Assembly: GCF_004000865.1 (NCBI RefSeq) | Contig: NZ_BIMB01000008.1 | Coordinates: 62,001-126,000 of the forward strand | DNA: 64,000 nt | Direction of reading: 5' to 3' | Origin: Paenibacillus elgii NBRC 100335 | GTDB lineage: Bacteria; Bacillota; Bacilli; Paenibacillales; NBRC-103111 | In this document: in pieces, positions 42,546-51,523 of the stretch | Position numbering within the stretch: the stretch's first letter is position 1 | How the letters are laid out: each line of letters opens with the position of its first letter | The notes under the pieces: generated by a model | What the model saw: only the letters and a program-made list of their open reading frames with translations | What the model was told of the DNA's origin: nothing | Database searches by the model: none | Translations under genes and position numbers: made by a program

Positions 42546-43478
42546 ATGAAAAACCGGGAAGCGACACCGTCGCGGGGTACGGGAAGGTTGTTCCGGCTGA
42601 ACCGAACACAAACGTTTATTTTTCTATGCTTGCTTCCAACCCTGCTGCTCGTCTTCGGCTTCACCTATTTTCCGATTCTCAAAGGGATTAGCGTAGCGTT
42701 TCAAAACTATTCCTTGTTTAATTTGACGGATGTTCATTTTGTCGGCTTGCAAAACTTTCGTACGGTGCTCGCCGGGGATCAGTTCAAAACGATCCTTAAA
42801 AATACCGCCTTATGGGTGATCATCTCGCTCGTTTTGCAGTTTGTCATCGGATTTTGCCTGGCGCTGCTGATGCGCAAAAGCTTTCGCGGACGCGGGGTTT
42901 ATCAAGGCTTCGTGTTTTATTCGTGGGCGCTGTCCGGCTTTCTGATCGGCATCATCTGGCGCTGGCTGTTCAACGGACAAATCGGCGTCATCAACGACCT
43001 GCTGCTGAAATTCGGCTTGATTACGGAGCGCATCGGTTTTTTATCCGACCCGAAGTGGGCGATGTTCTCGGTCATTGTCGCCAACGTCTGGTACGGGGTA
43101 GCTTTCTTTGCCATAATGCTGCTGGCAGCGCTGCAATCCGTGCCTTCCGAGCTGTATGAAGCCGCCGAAATCGACGGGGCGAGCCGGTTCAATCAGCTGT
43201 TTCATGTAACGATCCCTTACATTATGCCGACCATCATTTCAACGACCGCGCTGCGCGTGATCTGGATCTTCAATTTTCCCGATCTGATCTACGGCATGAC
43301 CAACGGCGGACCGGCAGGCTCAACCCATATTTTGACGACGTACATGCTCGATAAAATTGTCTTTTCCGGCGATTACGGGCAGGCGAGCGCGATCGGGATC
43401 ATCTGCATCGCCATTCTGGCGCTGTTCACGACCTTCTATCTGTTTGCGACTAGAGCGGAAAAAGCGGGTGATTTTTAA
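42546..43478 (+). CDS. Sugar-type ABC permease 1 (UgpA/MalF class)
   Basis: 310 residues, six helices. Family pattern: TYFPILKGISVAFQNYSLF near the start and the EAA loop SELYEAAEIDGASRFNQLFH. ATG 42546 follows GGGAGGG. It overlaps permease 2 by one base. Confidence 0.9.
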   Translation: MKNREATPSRGTGRLFRLNRTQTFIFLCLLPTLLLVFGFTYFPILKGISVAFQNYSLFNLTDVHFVGLQNFRTVLAGDQFKTILKNTALWVIISLVLQFVIGFCLALLMRKSFRGRGVYQGFVFYSWALSGFLIGIIWRWLFNGQIGVINDLLLKFGLITERIGFLSDPKWAMFSVIVANVWYGVAFFAIMLLAALQSVPSELYEAAEIDGASRFNQLFHVTIPYIMPTIISTTALRVIWIFNFPDLIYGMTNGGPAGSTHILTTYMLDKIVFSGDYGQASAIGIICIAILALFTTFYLFATRAEKAGDF

Positions 43479-44314
43479 TGAAGAAACAGCTGGCTTTTGC
43501 CGGAAAGGCAGGCAAGGCGGCCGCTCTTGGCCTTTATTTAATCTTTATGGTGTTTCCGTTGTATTGGATGGTCATTACTTCACTCAAGCCGCGTAACGAG
43601 ATCTTTACGCTGCCTTTGCAGTATTGGCCCGAACGAATATCGTTCGAAAACTATATTCAGATTTTCAAAATCTCGAAGTTTCATATTTACATCGGCAACA
43701 GTCTTATCGTCTCACTGACTTCGGCGGCCGTCGTGCTTGTCGTGACCGTTCTGAGCGGATACGTTCTGGCCCGGTTCACGTTTCGGGGCAGCAAGCAGTT
43801 GATGATCGCCTTTTTCGTTACCCAGATGGTTCCGCTTTTTATCGGATTCAGTACGCTCTATTTGATGATGTCCCGTATGGGACTGCTGAATAAGCAGGGC
43901 TCCCTGATCCTGATGTACACGGTCGGCCTCGTTCCGTTTTGTACCATTATGCTGCGGGGTTTTTTTCAAAGAATTCCGGCGAGCCTGGAGGAAGCGGCGA
44001 TGGTTGACGGCTGCTCTAGGCTGAGCGCCTTGTTTCGCGTCATCGTGCCGGTCATGATGCCGGGGATTTCGGCCACGTTTATTTTTGCCTTCGTCCAGAA
44101 CTGGAACGAGCTGTTCATGGCCATCATGTTTATCGACAAGGAAAGCTCCAAGACGCTGCCGGTCGCCATGAACTCGTTTATTACGAAATTTGATATCGAT
44201 TGGGGTTCGATGTCCGCCGCAACCGTGCTGTCCATTGTCCCGACGGTCATTTTATTCGCCATCTGTCAGCGATTCATCGTCGAAGGCTTGACGCAGGGAG
44301 CGGTAAAAGGATAG
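43478..44314 (+). CDS. Sugar-type ABC permease 2 (UgpE/MalG class)
   Basis: 278 residues, six helices. It has the opening FMVFPLYWMVITSLKPRNEI and the EAA loop PASLEEAAMVDGCSRLSALF. The pair makes the pore. No ATPase gene occurs in the operon, so a shared MsmX-type ATPase encoded elsewhere is expected. Confidence 0.9.
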   Translation: MKKQLAFAGKAGKAAALGLYLIFMVFPLYWMVITSLKPRNEIFTLPLQYWPERISFENYIQIFKISKFHIYIGNSLIVSLTSAAVVLVVTVLSGYVLARFTFRGSKQLMIAFFVTQMVPLFIGFSTLYLMMSRMGLLNKQGSLILMYTVGLVPFCTIMLRGFFQRIPASLEEAAMVDGCSRLSALFRVIVPVMMPGISATFIFAFVQNWNELFMAIMFIDKESSKTLPVAMNSFITKFDIDWGSMSAATVLSIVPTVILFAICQRFIVEGLTQGAVKG

Positions 44315-44343
44315 TCAAAACCATAGTGAAAGGACCGATTCCC

Positions 44344-45555
44344 GTGAACCCTAAATTGGATGCTCAAACCGACGACCGTACCCGCAATCATGTTATCGAT
44401 CCGAGCACGCAGGTAGCCCACGATTCGCATGACGAGCTGCACCAGGGCGCCGTGGTCATGCCGATTTACCAAAACAGCTTGTTCACCTTCGCCACGTACG
44501 AGGAATTTGACCGTGCGTCTACAGATGTAAGCGATTCGTTCGTGTACACGCGGGGGAATAATCCGACGGTACGTCAACTGGAAATGAGGCTGGCTGCGCT
44601 TCAAGGAGGCGAGAAAGCGCGCTGCTTCGCTTCGGGCATGGCCGCCATCTCCACCGCGATCCTGGCGAATGTCCGCGCGGGCGACCATATTATTTGCATC
44701 GATCAGGTTTATGGACCGACGCGGGAGCTGTTGACGAGTTTTCTTACGCGGTACGGCGTCGAGACGACTTTTGTGGACGGCGCTTCGCTCGAAGCTATTC
44801 AGGCTGCCGTGCGGGCGAATACGAAGCTGGTGTATCTGGAAAGTCCCACGACCATGACGTTCCAGCTTCAAGATTTAAGCGCATGCGCCCGTTTGGCGAA
44901 AAGCATCGGGGCCGTGACCATGATCGACAATACGTGGGCGACGCCGTGTTTGCAAAATCCGTTCGAGCACGGGATCGATTTCGTGCTTCATTCCATGAGC
45001 AAATATATCGGGGGGCACAGCGATATCATCGGCGGGGTGCTGATCGGGTCCGCCGAGAACATCAATCGGATTAACGCAAGCGAATACTTGCTGCTGGGCG
45101 GGATTATGACTCCGCATTCGGCCTCGCTTGCGATGAGGGGGCTGCGAACGCTGCCTTTGCGGCTCGAGAAGCAGGAGCAGAGCGGGCTGACCGTCGCCCG
45201 CCATCTGGAAAGCCTTCCGTTTGTGAGGAAGGTAAACCATCCGGGGCTTGCTTCCCACCCGCAGCATGAACTGGCCCGGCGGCAAATGAGCGGCTCGAGC
45301 AGCCTGTTTTCCTTCGAGACCGACCTCCCTGCCGAAGAAATGAAAGCGTGGGCGGACCGGCTCGAATATTTCCGGATCGGCGTCAGCTGGGGAGGCCATG
45401 AGAGTCTGGTCACCGTCGGCCGGCTCGGACCCGGCTACGAGTCCGTTCCGGGCTCGCTCGTCCGGCTGTATGTCGGCTTGGAAAAGCCTCAAGTTTTAAT
45501 TGAGGATATTGAGCAGGCCAGTGCAAAGCTGCCGGTGGAAAAGACCGATAAGTAA
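44344..45555 (+). CDS. Cys/Met-metabolism PLP-dependent enzyme (cystathionine lyase/synthase class)
   Basis: 403 residues from GTG 44344, about ten bases after AAAGGA. The family order is complete: SDSFVYTRGNNPTVRQLEMR, the substrate-phosphate loop CFASGMAAISTAI, YLESPTTMTFQL, the Asp in TMIDNTWATP, and the PLP-lysine motif HSMSKYIGGHSD. Beta- or gamma-elimination on a sulfur amino acid is the class reaction. Its place as last gene of a sugar-type ABC operon suggests that the imported compound contains a thioether or amino-acid part. Confidence 0.85.
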   Translation: MNPKLDAQTDDRTRNHVIDPSTQVAHDSHDELHQGAVVMPIYQNSLFTFATYEEFDRASTDVSDSFVYTRGNNPTVRQLEMRLAALQGGEKARCFASGMAAISTAILANVRAGDHIICIDQVYGPTRELLTSFLTRYGVETTFVDGASLEAIQAAVRANTKLVYLESPTTMTFQLQDLSACARLAKSIGAVTMIDNTWATPCLQNPFEHGIDFVLHSMSKYIGGHSDIIGGVLIGSAENINRINASEYLLLGGIMTPHSASLAMRGLRTLPLRLEKQEQSGLTVARHLESLPFVRKVNHPGLASHPQHELARRQMSGSSSLFSFETDLPAEEMKAWADRLEYFRIGVSWGGHESLVTVGRLGPGYESVPGSLVRLYVGLEKPQVLIEDIEQASAKLPVEKTDK

Positions 45556-46422
45556 TCAACCTTCTTGCAGACCAGCCTCCCGGCCGGGGGCCGAGCGGAC
45601 GGCCAGCCGATATTCGCTGGGGGATAACGTCGTAGACCGCTTAAACAAATTCGAGAAATAAAACCGTTCCAGTCCGATCTGGCTTGCGATTTTTTCGATG
45701 GATTGGTTCGAATGGGTAAGCAGCCATTTGGCCCTTTCGATCCGGACCTTGTTAATATATTCGATCGGCGTGACTTGGAACAAGTTTTTGAAGTACCGGC
45801 AGAAATAGTTCGGACTGTAATGAAACGCTTCGGCCAGCGCTTTTGGTGTCAACGGCTCGGCCAGATGCTCCTCGATATACTGCAAAATTTGATTCGACCG
45901 GCTGATCGCCGGGGAAGAGGACAGACGGATCGCCTGCGGTAGGAGCCGGTCCATATAGTACGTTACAATTTCATATAAAATCGCATTTGCTTTGAGCGGG
46001 GACGTGAGGTCTCCGCTTTTTTGATTTGCTTTCGTAAGCTTCTCGAACAAGTGCTGCATATAGGACATGTCATCCACTTCAATATAGTAAGGAAAGTCGA
46101 TCAAATGGGAGAGATGAAAGCTGCCGACGTTCGCGGAAAAATGGCACCAGTACTTGTGAAAGGTGTTGTCGCTGATGATCGAGTACGCCAGAGGGGTGTC
46201 CGACGGCAAAAAATACAGCTGGCCGGGAACGGGATAATATTCCTGGCCTTTGACTTGAAGCCAGCCTTCCCCGCCCAGGATCAAATAAAAACGGTTGAAG
46301 CTGTCCGTCCTTAGCGGTCTCCGCCAATTTTGCGTGACTCTTTCGCAGTAGCTGGCAACCATAAGCTCCAATTGCAGCGTTTTGAAATAATTTTGAATGA
46401 TCTCGTTCCGGTTTCCGCTCAT
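45556..46422 (-). CDS. AraC-family regulator with cupin-type sensor
   Basis: 288 residues from ATG 46422 after AAAGGAGGATG. The N-terminal cupin-like part (FYLILGGEGWLQVKGQEYYP, then VPGQLYFLPSDTP) senses a small molecule. The C-terminal HTH pair has PLTPKALAEAFHYSPNYFCR and IEKIASQIGLERFYFSNLFK. Convergent with the PLP-enzyme gene and divergent from the big phosphoesterase gene, which it may control. Confidence 0.88.
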   Translation of the reverse strand: MSGNRNEIIQNYFKTLQLELMVASYCERVTQNWRRPLRTDSFNRFYLILGGEGWLQVKGQEYYPVPGQLYFLPSDTPLAYSIISDNTFHKYWCHFSANVGSFHLSHLIDFPYYIEVDDMSYMQHLFEKLTKANQKSGDLTSPLKANAILYEIVTYYMDRLLPQAIRLSSSPAISRSNQILQYIEEHLAEPLTPKALAEAFHYSPNYFCRYFKNLFQVTPIEYINKVRIERAKWLLTHSNQSIEKIASQIGLERFYFSNLFKRSTTLSPSEYRLAVRSAPGREAGLQEG

Positions 46423-46651
46423 CTTGGCATCCTCCTTTATCAGCCAAGTATAGCATGGAATGGGAAGTTAGGATATTCCATGAAAAAGTTTCAGATACAC
46501 ATACTGCAGGGAGCCGATTTTCGGTACGATGGGGGTAGCCTGGCAATAAGCGTAGGCAAAGGAAAGGAGGGTGTTCGCGCAAGCATGAAGCCGTCGGAAT
46601 CGTCCGGCAAAATTTACATTTGCAAACACACATGGGAAAGGAGTCGATCAA

Positions 46652-49231
46652 GTGAAAAACGAACAAAAGAACGGGTATCCGAAGCAAATGTGGCGCAGAA
46701 CGGTATCTCTGCTGCTCGCCTCTCTGTTATTTGCGTTTCAATGGGCAGGCAGCGCGGGAGCGGAAGAGGCTGCTGACAGCCGGGCAGCGGCGGCCAAAGA
46801 GACCGCGGCGGAATGGATCTTCACGGATAAAGGAACCGATGGCGTGTTCCCAGCAACGGGCGGAGTGTACAAGACATCGTCGACGTTTCGGGACGTAGGC
46901 ACGAACACGGATCAATACACCTACGAACCGGGGGAGCGCAGTATCCGCAATCAAGGGTGGAACGACGGCACGGGCAAAAAATATTGGCTTGCCACGTTAT
47001 CCACCAAGGGCTTCGAGAACTTGACGCTGTCCTCCCAGCAGACGTCATCCAGCACGGGTCCGCGCGATTTCAAGGTACAATTCAGTACGGACCAAACAAA
47101 TTGGACCGACCTTCCCGGGGGCAATCTGGTGCTGGAGCAGACCAACTTCAACTGCAAAAACAACAGCTGCAAGCTGGTTGACGCTCCGCTTCCGAGTCAA
47201 GCCAACGACAACGACCTGCTATACATCCGTTGGGTCGTAAATTCGACGAAGAGCGTGAGCGGAGGAACCGTATCCAGCTCCGGCTCCAGCCGGATCAAGG
47301 ATGTGATCGTCAAGGGCGACCGGAAAACCGGCGGCCCGACTCCGACCTTAAGTGTGCAGCAAGCTCCTGCCAACGGAGCGAGCGACGTTGCGCCAAATGC
47401 GGCCGTCTCCGTCAAATTCAACAAAGCGATCGCTTTGAACAGCGGCCCGGGCGTAAGCATCGTCGACCAGAACAACACTTCCTTGAGCAATCTGTCCGTA
47501 GGCGTCGTCAACAGCGATACGCTGGCGATTAATCACCCGAATTTTATCGACGGCAAAACGTATACGGTCACCGTTCCGAAGGAGCTTGTCCGGGGGGCGG
47601 CAGACAACGTGCCTCTGACAAGTCCGATCGTCTGGAGCTTTACAACGAGAGGGGCTTCGGCAGCGGGCGCGCCGACCTTGTTGAATATGACCTTTAACGG
47701 GGATACGAAGACCAGCATCTCGTTTGACTGGTATACCGGGACGGACGTCACGGGGACCGTCGTTCAGGTCGTCGAGGCCTCCAAAGCTACGGGCGGAAGC
47801 TTCCCCGAGCAGGAGGCAATGACCTTCACCGGAACGACAGAAATCATAAAGACGCTGATGAAAAGCAGCGACCGAAGCTCGAATAAAACGACCTCATTCG
47901 CCAATCACAAGGTGACGGCGAATGACCTGAAGCCGGGCACGAAATACAAGTACCGCGCAGGCAGCGGAAGGGCGGACAGTTGGAGTCCGGTCGGCTCGTT
48001 CACGACCGACCATGCAAACAATCACGATTTTCACTTTATTTATACGACGGATACGCAGGGCTCAAGCAAAGGAAATTTTGAGCTGTGGCAGGATACGTTC
48101 CGCCGAGCGATTGATCATATCGGCGACCCGAAATTTATGCTGCTGACGGGCGATCTGATCGATGACGGGGATCTGGAGGAGCAATGGCAATGGTTCTTGG
48201 GGATCCCGCAGAAAGAATTTGCGAACGTGCCATTCGCCCCGATCGTCGGCAACCATGAGATCGAAGATCATCCGAACAACAACTTCTATTATCATTTCAA
48301 CCTGCCCAAAAGCGTCGGCACAAGCACCGAAGACGGCACGGTATATTCCTTCGAATACGGCGATGCGCTTTTCATGCAGATCAATACGCAGTACGAAGGC
48401 CAAGTCGATCCGTACAAGGCTGATGCCGGCTTTAAAGCGCAGGTGGATTGGATGCGCAACCAAGTGGCGAAGACGGACAAGAAGTGGAAAATCGTCACGA
48501 TGCATAAGGGAGCGTATTCCTCCGGGGACAACGCAGATGCGGAATCGGAGCGCGTGGAGTTTTACCGCAAATATTTGATTCCGGTCTTCGACGAATTAGG
48601 CATTGATATGGTGCTGGAAGGCCACGATCACCTGTACATGAGATCGCATCAGATGCTGGGCAACAAGGCGATCAAAGACGTTGTTGTAGACGGGCAAGGC
48701 AATGTGGTGAACCCGAAGGGCTCGGTGTATTTGATGGGCAATTCGGCAGCCGCCAAGTTTTACAAGATCAATCCGAACATCAAGGACTTCTTCTCCGTGA
48801 AAAACGCCCAGCCGAACAAAAAAATGTTCGTAGACGTGCAAGTGACGGACGGTATCCTGAAATTCACCTCGTATACCGCTGCCAAAAACGAGCCGCTGGC
48901 CGTTTACGACCAATACAGCATCAAGCGGACGGACGGCAAGCCGTCCAAAGTGGAGAATGCCAAGGCCGAGCTGAAGAACCGCAGCGCCGTCATCTCCTGG
49001 AACGCTCCCGCGTCCACGTCAGAACCGGTTAGAGGCTACCGGATTTACGAAAAGAACGACAAAGCCGGCACGAACTGGAGCGTATACGTTCCGGCGGTGA
49101 ACGGGCAGAGCACATACCAATACACCGTCAATAACGCGGACCCGTCCAAAACGTACGACTTCGTCATCAAGGCGGTCGGCGCTAGATCGAATTCCGACCC
49201 GATGGAGGCAAGTACGTCTACGAATCCGTGA
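46652..49231 (+). CDS. Large secreted multidomain calcineurin-like phosphoesterase
   Basis: 859 residues from GTG 46652 after AAAGGAG. Signal peptide SLLLASLLFAFQWAGSAGA. Domains in order: a beta-sandwich (about 45-210); a Big_5 Ig-like domain (VQQAPANGASDVAPNAAVSV, about 235-330); a purple-acid-phosphatase N-terminal type domain (about 345-455); the metallophosphatase (about 460-735) with FIYTTDTQG, LLTGDLIDDGD, VGNHEIED, TMHKGAYSS and VLEGHDHLYMRS; and an FN3 repeat at the end. It probably releases phosphate from organic esters outside the cell. The divergent AraC gene suggests inducible expression. Confidence 0.88.
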   Translation: MKNEQKNGYPKQMWRRTVSLLLASLLFAFQWAGSAGAEEAADSRAAAAKETAAEWIFTDKGTDGVFPATGGVYKTSSTFRDVGTNTDQYTYEPGERSIRNQGWNDGTGKKYWLATLSTKGFENLTLSSQQTSSSTGPRDFKVQFSTDQTNWTDLPGGNLVLEQTNFNCKNNSCKLVDAPLPSQANDNDLLYIRWVVNSTKSVSGGTVSSSGSSRIKDVIVKGDRKTGGPTPTLSVQQAPANGASDVAPNAAVSVKFNKAIALNSGPGVSIVDQNNTSLSNLSVGVVNSDTLAINHPNFIDGKTYTVTVPKELVRGAADNVPLTSPIVWSFTTRGASAAGAPTLLNMTFNGDTKTSISFDWYTGTDVTGTVVQVVEASKATGGSFPEQEAMTFTGTTEIIKTLMKSSDRSSNKTTSFANHKVTANDLKPGTKYKYRAGSGRADSWSPVGSFTTDHANNHDFHFIYTTDTQGSSKGNFELWQDTFRRAIDHIGDPKFMLLTGDLIDDGDLEEQWQWFLGIPQKEFANVPFAPIVGNHEIEDHPNNNFYYHFNLPKSVGTSTEDGTVYSFEYGDALFMQINTQYEGQVDPYKADAGFKAQVDWMRNQVAKTDKKWKIVTMHKGAYSSGDNADAESERVEFYRKYLIPVFDELGIDMVLEGHDHLYMRSHQMLGNKAIKDVVVDGQGNVVNPKGSVYLMGNSAAAKFYKINPNIKDFFSVKNAQPNKKMFVDVQVTDGILKFTSYTAAKNEPLAVYDQYSIKRTDGKPSKVENAKAELKNRSAVISWNAPASTSEPVRGYRIYEKNDKAGTNWSVYVPAVNGQSTYQYTVNNADPSKTYDFVIKAVGARSNSDPMEASTSTNP

Positions 49232-49378
49232 TCAGCAAATCGCAGCCTGTGCCTGCGGCTTCTTCGATAATAGAGGGAGCCCGGGCACGGGTCTTTTTAT
49301 GTGCCGAAAAAATATTCCGCCAAGTACCTTGCAGAACAAAGTAGTGTGTGGTAGCATAGTAGCGGAAGGGGAGATCGT

Positions 49379-49726
49379 ATGGATATGACGGAGTGGACTT
49401 CCCAGGTTCGCCGCGGAATTTTGGAATATTGCATCCTGCTGCTGGTCAGCAAGCAACCGCGATACGGCTACGAGCTGGTGACGCTGTTAGACCGATGGGA
49501 GCCGCTTGCCGTGACGGAAGGGACGCTGTACCCTCTTCTACGCAGGCTGCTTAAAGAGAACTATATTGATTCCTTCTGGAAGGAATCGGAAGCCGGCCCG
49601 CCGCGCAAATATTACAGCCTGACTGCCGACGGACGCCTCCTGCTGGAGGCGATGTCCCGCGAATGGAACAAGCTGGACGCGGCAGTGTATCAAATTCAAT
49701 TGTATCGGGGAGAGGAAGCGTTATGA
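49379..49726 (+). CDS. PadR-family regulator
   Basis: 115 residues from ATG 49379. The winged helix begins RRGILEYCILLLVSKQPRYG and has EGTLYPLLRRLLKENYIDSF and GPPRKYYSLTADGRLLLEAM, the complete PadR pattern. It overlaps the next gene by four bases. This PadR/HAAS pair is common in Firmicutes, where the regulator senses envelope or drug stress. Confidence 0.9.
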   Translation: MDMTEWTSQVRRGILEYCILLLVSKQPRYGYELVTLLDRWEPLAVTEGTLYPLLRRLLKENYIDSFWKESEAGPPRKYYSLTADGRLLLEAMSREWNKLDAAVYQIQLYRGEEAL

Positions 49727-50286
49727 GTCCGAAGACGAGAGCGTACTTGGAGAAACTGTATCAACTATTGGAGAAAATGCCGGAAGACGAGCGGCTGGAC
49801 GCGATCCGGGAAATCGAGAGCCATATTGCGGAAGGCGTGGCGGGCGGCCAGTCGGAGGAGGCCATTCTGGCCCGGCTCGGCGACCCGCGAGTGCTGGCGA
49901 AAGCGTACCGGAGCGAATATATAATGGAAAAGGGCCCGGCAAAAAGGTCATTCGCGAATGTCCTGACGATGGTCGGCTTTTATTGCACGACCGGGCTGCT
50001 GAGCGTCATGGTCATCCCTGTGCTTGCCACCATCGCCTATGGGTTTGGGTTTTGCTCGGTTCTCATCTTCATCGCCGGGTTCATCCGTACATTCGGCGTC
50101 ACCTGGATTCATATGAATCTCGGACCCGGGATCGAAGTTCCGACCGAGTGGAGCATGCTGTACTCCACGATCGTCGGCGGCATCGTTGGGGGGATTGCTT
50201 ACGTAAGCTGGAGAGGCCTGCGCAACTATATGAACTTCCTTTCCGCGAGCTACAAAAAAGTGCTGCCTGGCAGCAGAACGGCGTAG
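49723..50286 (+). CDS. HAAS-domain (DUF1700) membrane protein
   Basis: 187 residues from ATG 49723. The N-terminal HAAS helices (YLEKLYQLLEKMPEDERLDA, then IREIESHIAEG, then ARLGDPRVLAKAYRSEYIME) precede three or four TM segments. HAAS proteins are fused to or coupled with PadR regulators and probably relay a membrane signal. The function is otherwise unknown. Confidence 0.8.
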   Translation: MSPKTRAYLEKLYQLLEKMPEDERLDAIREIESHIAEGVAGGQSEEAILARLGDPRVLAKAYRSEYIMEKGPAKRSFANVLTMVGFYCTTGLLSVMVIPVLATIAYGFGFCSVLIFIAGFIRTFGVTWIHMNLGPGIEVPTEWSMLYSTIVGGIVGGIAYVSWRGLRNYMNFLSASYKKVLPGSRTA

Positions 50287-50337
50287 CGTTATACGATGAA
50301 AGGTCCATAGTTAAGCGGGGAATACCGCAGTGCAATG

Positions 50338-50370
50338 ACCGCATTCCGTGTCGGAATATGCGGTTTTTTT
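50338..50370 (+). terminator. Terminator of the padR-HAAS unit
   Basis: ACCGCATTCC-gtgtc-GGAATATGCGGT followed by seven T. Confidence 0.85.
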
Positions 50371-50524
50371 GCTTGGAGAAAAGGGATACGGCGGGGCTGT
50401 CGCGAATGGATAATAGGCTTTAAGGGGTATTAGACAAAGTTAGTACTATGTTCCGGCCGATTTTTCTTTACAATAAAAATATGGCTTGAATCATACACGC
50501 ACACACGGAAAGCAGAGGATACGT

Positions 50525-51523
50525 ATGCAAACTCGTCATGTAAAAATTATCGGAACCGGTAAATATATGCCGAAGCGCCGGGTCACCGATTCGGAGATGG
50601 ATCGGGCCTTGGGCGTGCCGGAAGGCTGGGTAAGGAAAAAAACAAACGTCATTCACCGCCATTTCGCAGAGGACGAAACGGCTTCTTTTATGGGAGCGAA
50701 GGCGGCTTATGCGGCCTTGGAAGCGGCTGGATTAACGTTCGACGATGTCGATTGTCTGGTATGCACGAGCGGGACGATGGAGCAGCCGATTCCTTGCACC
50801 GCCGCATTAATTCAAGAAGCAATGGGGCAGCAGCATTCCGGCGTTCCCGCCTTCGACATTAACTCGACGTGCCTGAGCTTTGTCGCCGGTCTCGATGTGA
50901 TGTCCTATATGGTAGATGCCGGGCGATACCGCCGCGTCCTGCTGGTGTCGACCGAGATCGCCTCGAAAGGCTTAAACTGGAAGCAAAAGGAAAGCGCAGC
51001 TCTCTTCGGCGACGGTGCGGCGGCAGCCGTCATTGCGAAGTCCGGGCCGGAAGAGCGCTCGCGCATCCTCTCCGCTTGCATGGAAACGTACAGCGCCGGG
51101 GCGCATCTCTCGGAAATTCGGGGAGGCGGCAGCGGCCGCCCTGCCGGGGCTTTTGCTCCGGAGACGGCGGAGCATTACTTGTTCGACATGCAGGGAGAAC
51201 CCTTGTTTCGGATGGCTTCCAAGAAGTTGCCGGATTTTATGAATCGCCTTCTTGCCGGGGCTGAGTGCTCCATCGCGAACATCAAGCTGGTCATTCCGCA
51301 TCAAGGCAGCGCGATGGCGATGCGGCTGCTCAGCCGAAAGCTGCGTATTTCCGAAGAGCAGCTGCTGTACATTACACCCGATCACGGTAATACGATATCC
51401 GCTTCGATTCCGATGGGTCTGCACGAAGCGATCCGTCAAGGGAGGATCGAGCGGGGCGATCGCGTGCTGCTAATCGGCACTTCAGCCGGACTGACGCTGG
51501 GAGGCGTTGTGCTTGATTACTAG
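50525..51523 (+). CDS. Beta-ketoacyl synthase III-like condensing enzyme
   Basis: 332 residues from ATG 50525. Thiolase fold with the whole catalytic set: Cys116 in DINSTCLSFVAG, His259 in VIPHQGSAM, Asn289 in DHGNTISASIP. The FabH motif PHQAN is changed to PHQGS, and no ACP gene is nearby, so a dedicated secondary-metabolite role is more likely than fatty-acid initiation. Glu86 (TSGTMEQP) lies before the catalytic Cys, in the region where OleA-type condensing enzymes carry an essential Glu; an alignment is needed. It is first of seven closely coupled genes and the following gene starts inside its last codons. Confidence 0.85.
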   Translation: MQTRHVKIIGTGKYMPKRRVTDSEMDRALGVPEGWVRKKTNVIHRHFAEDETASFMGAKAAYAALEAAGLTFDDVDCLVCTSGTMEQPIPCTAALIQEAMGQQHSGVPAFDINSTCLSFVAGLDVMSYMVDAGRYRRVLLVSTEIASKGLNWKQKESAALFGDGAAAAVIAKSGPEERSRILSACMETYSAGAHLSEIRGGGSGRPAGAFAPETAEHYLFDMQGEPLFRMASKKLPDFMNRLLAGAECSIANIKLVIPHQGSAMAMRLLSRKLRISEEQLLYITPDHGNTISASIPMGLHEAIRQGRIERGDRVLLIGTSAGLTLGGVVLDY

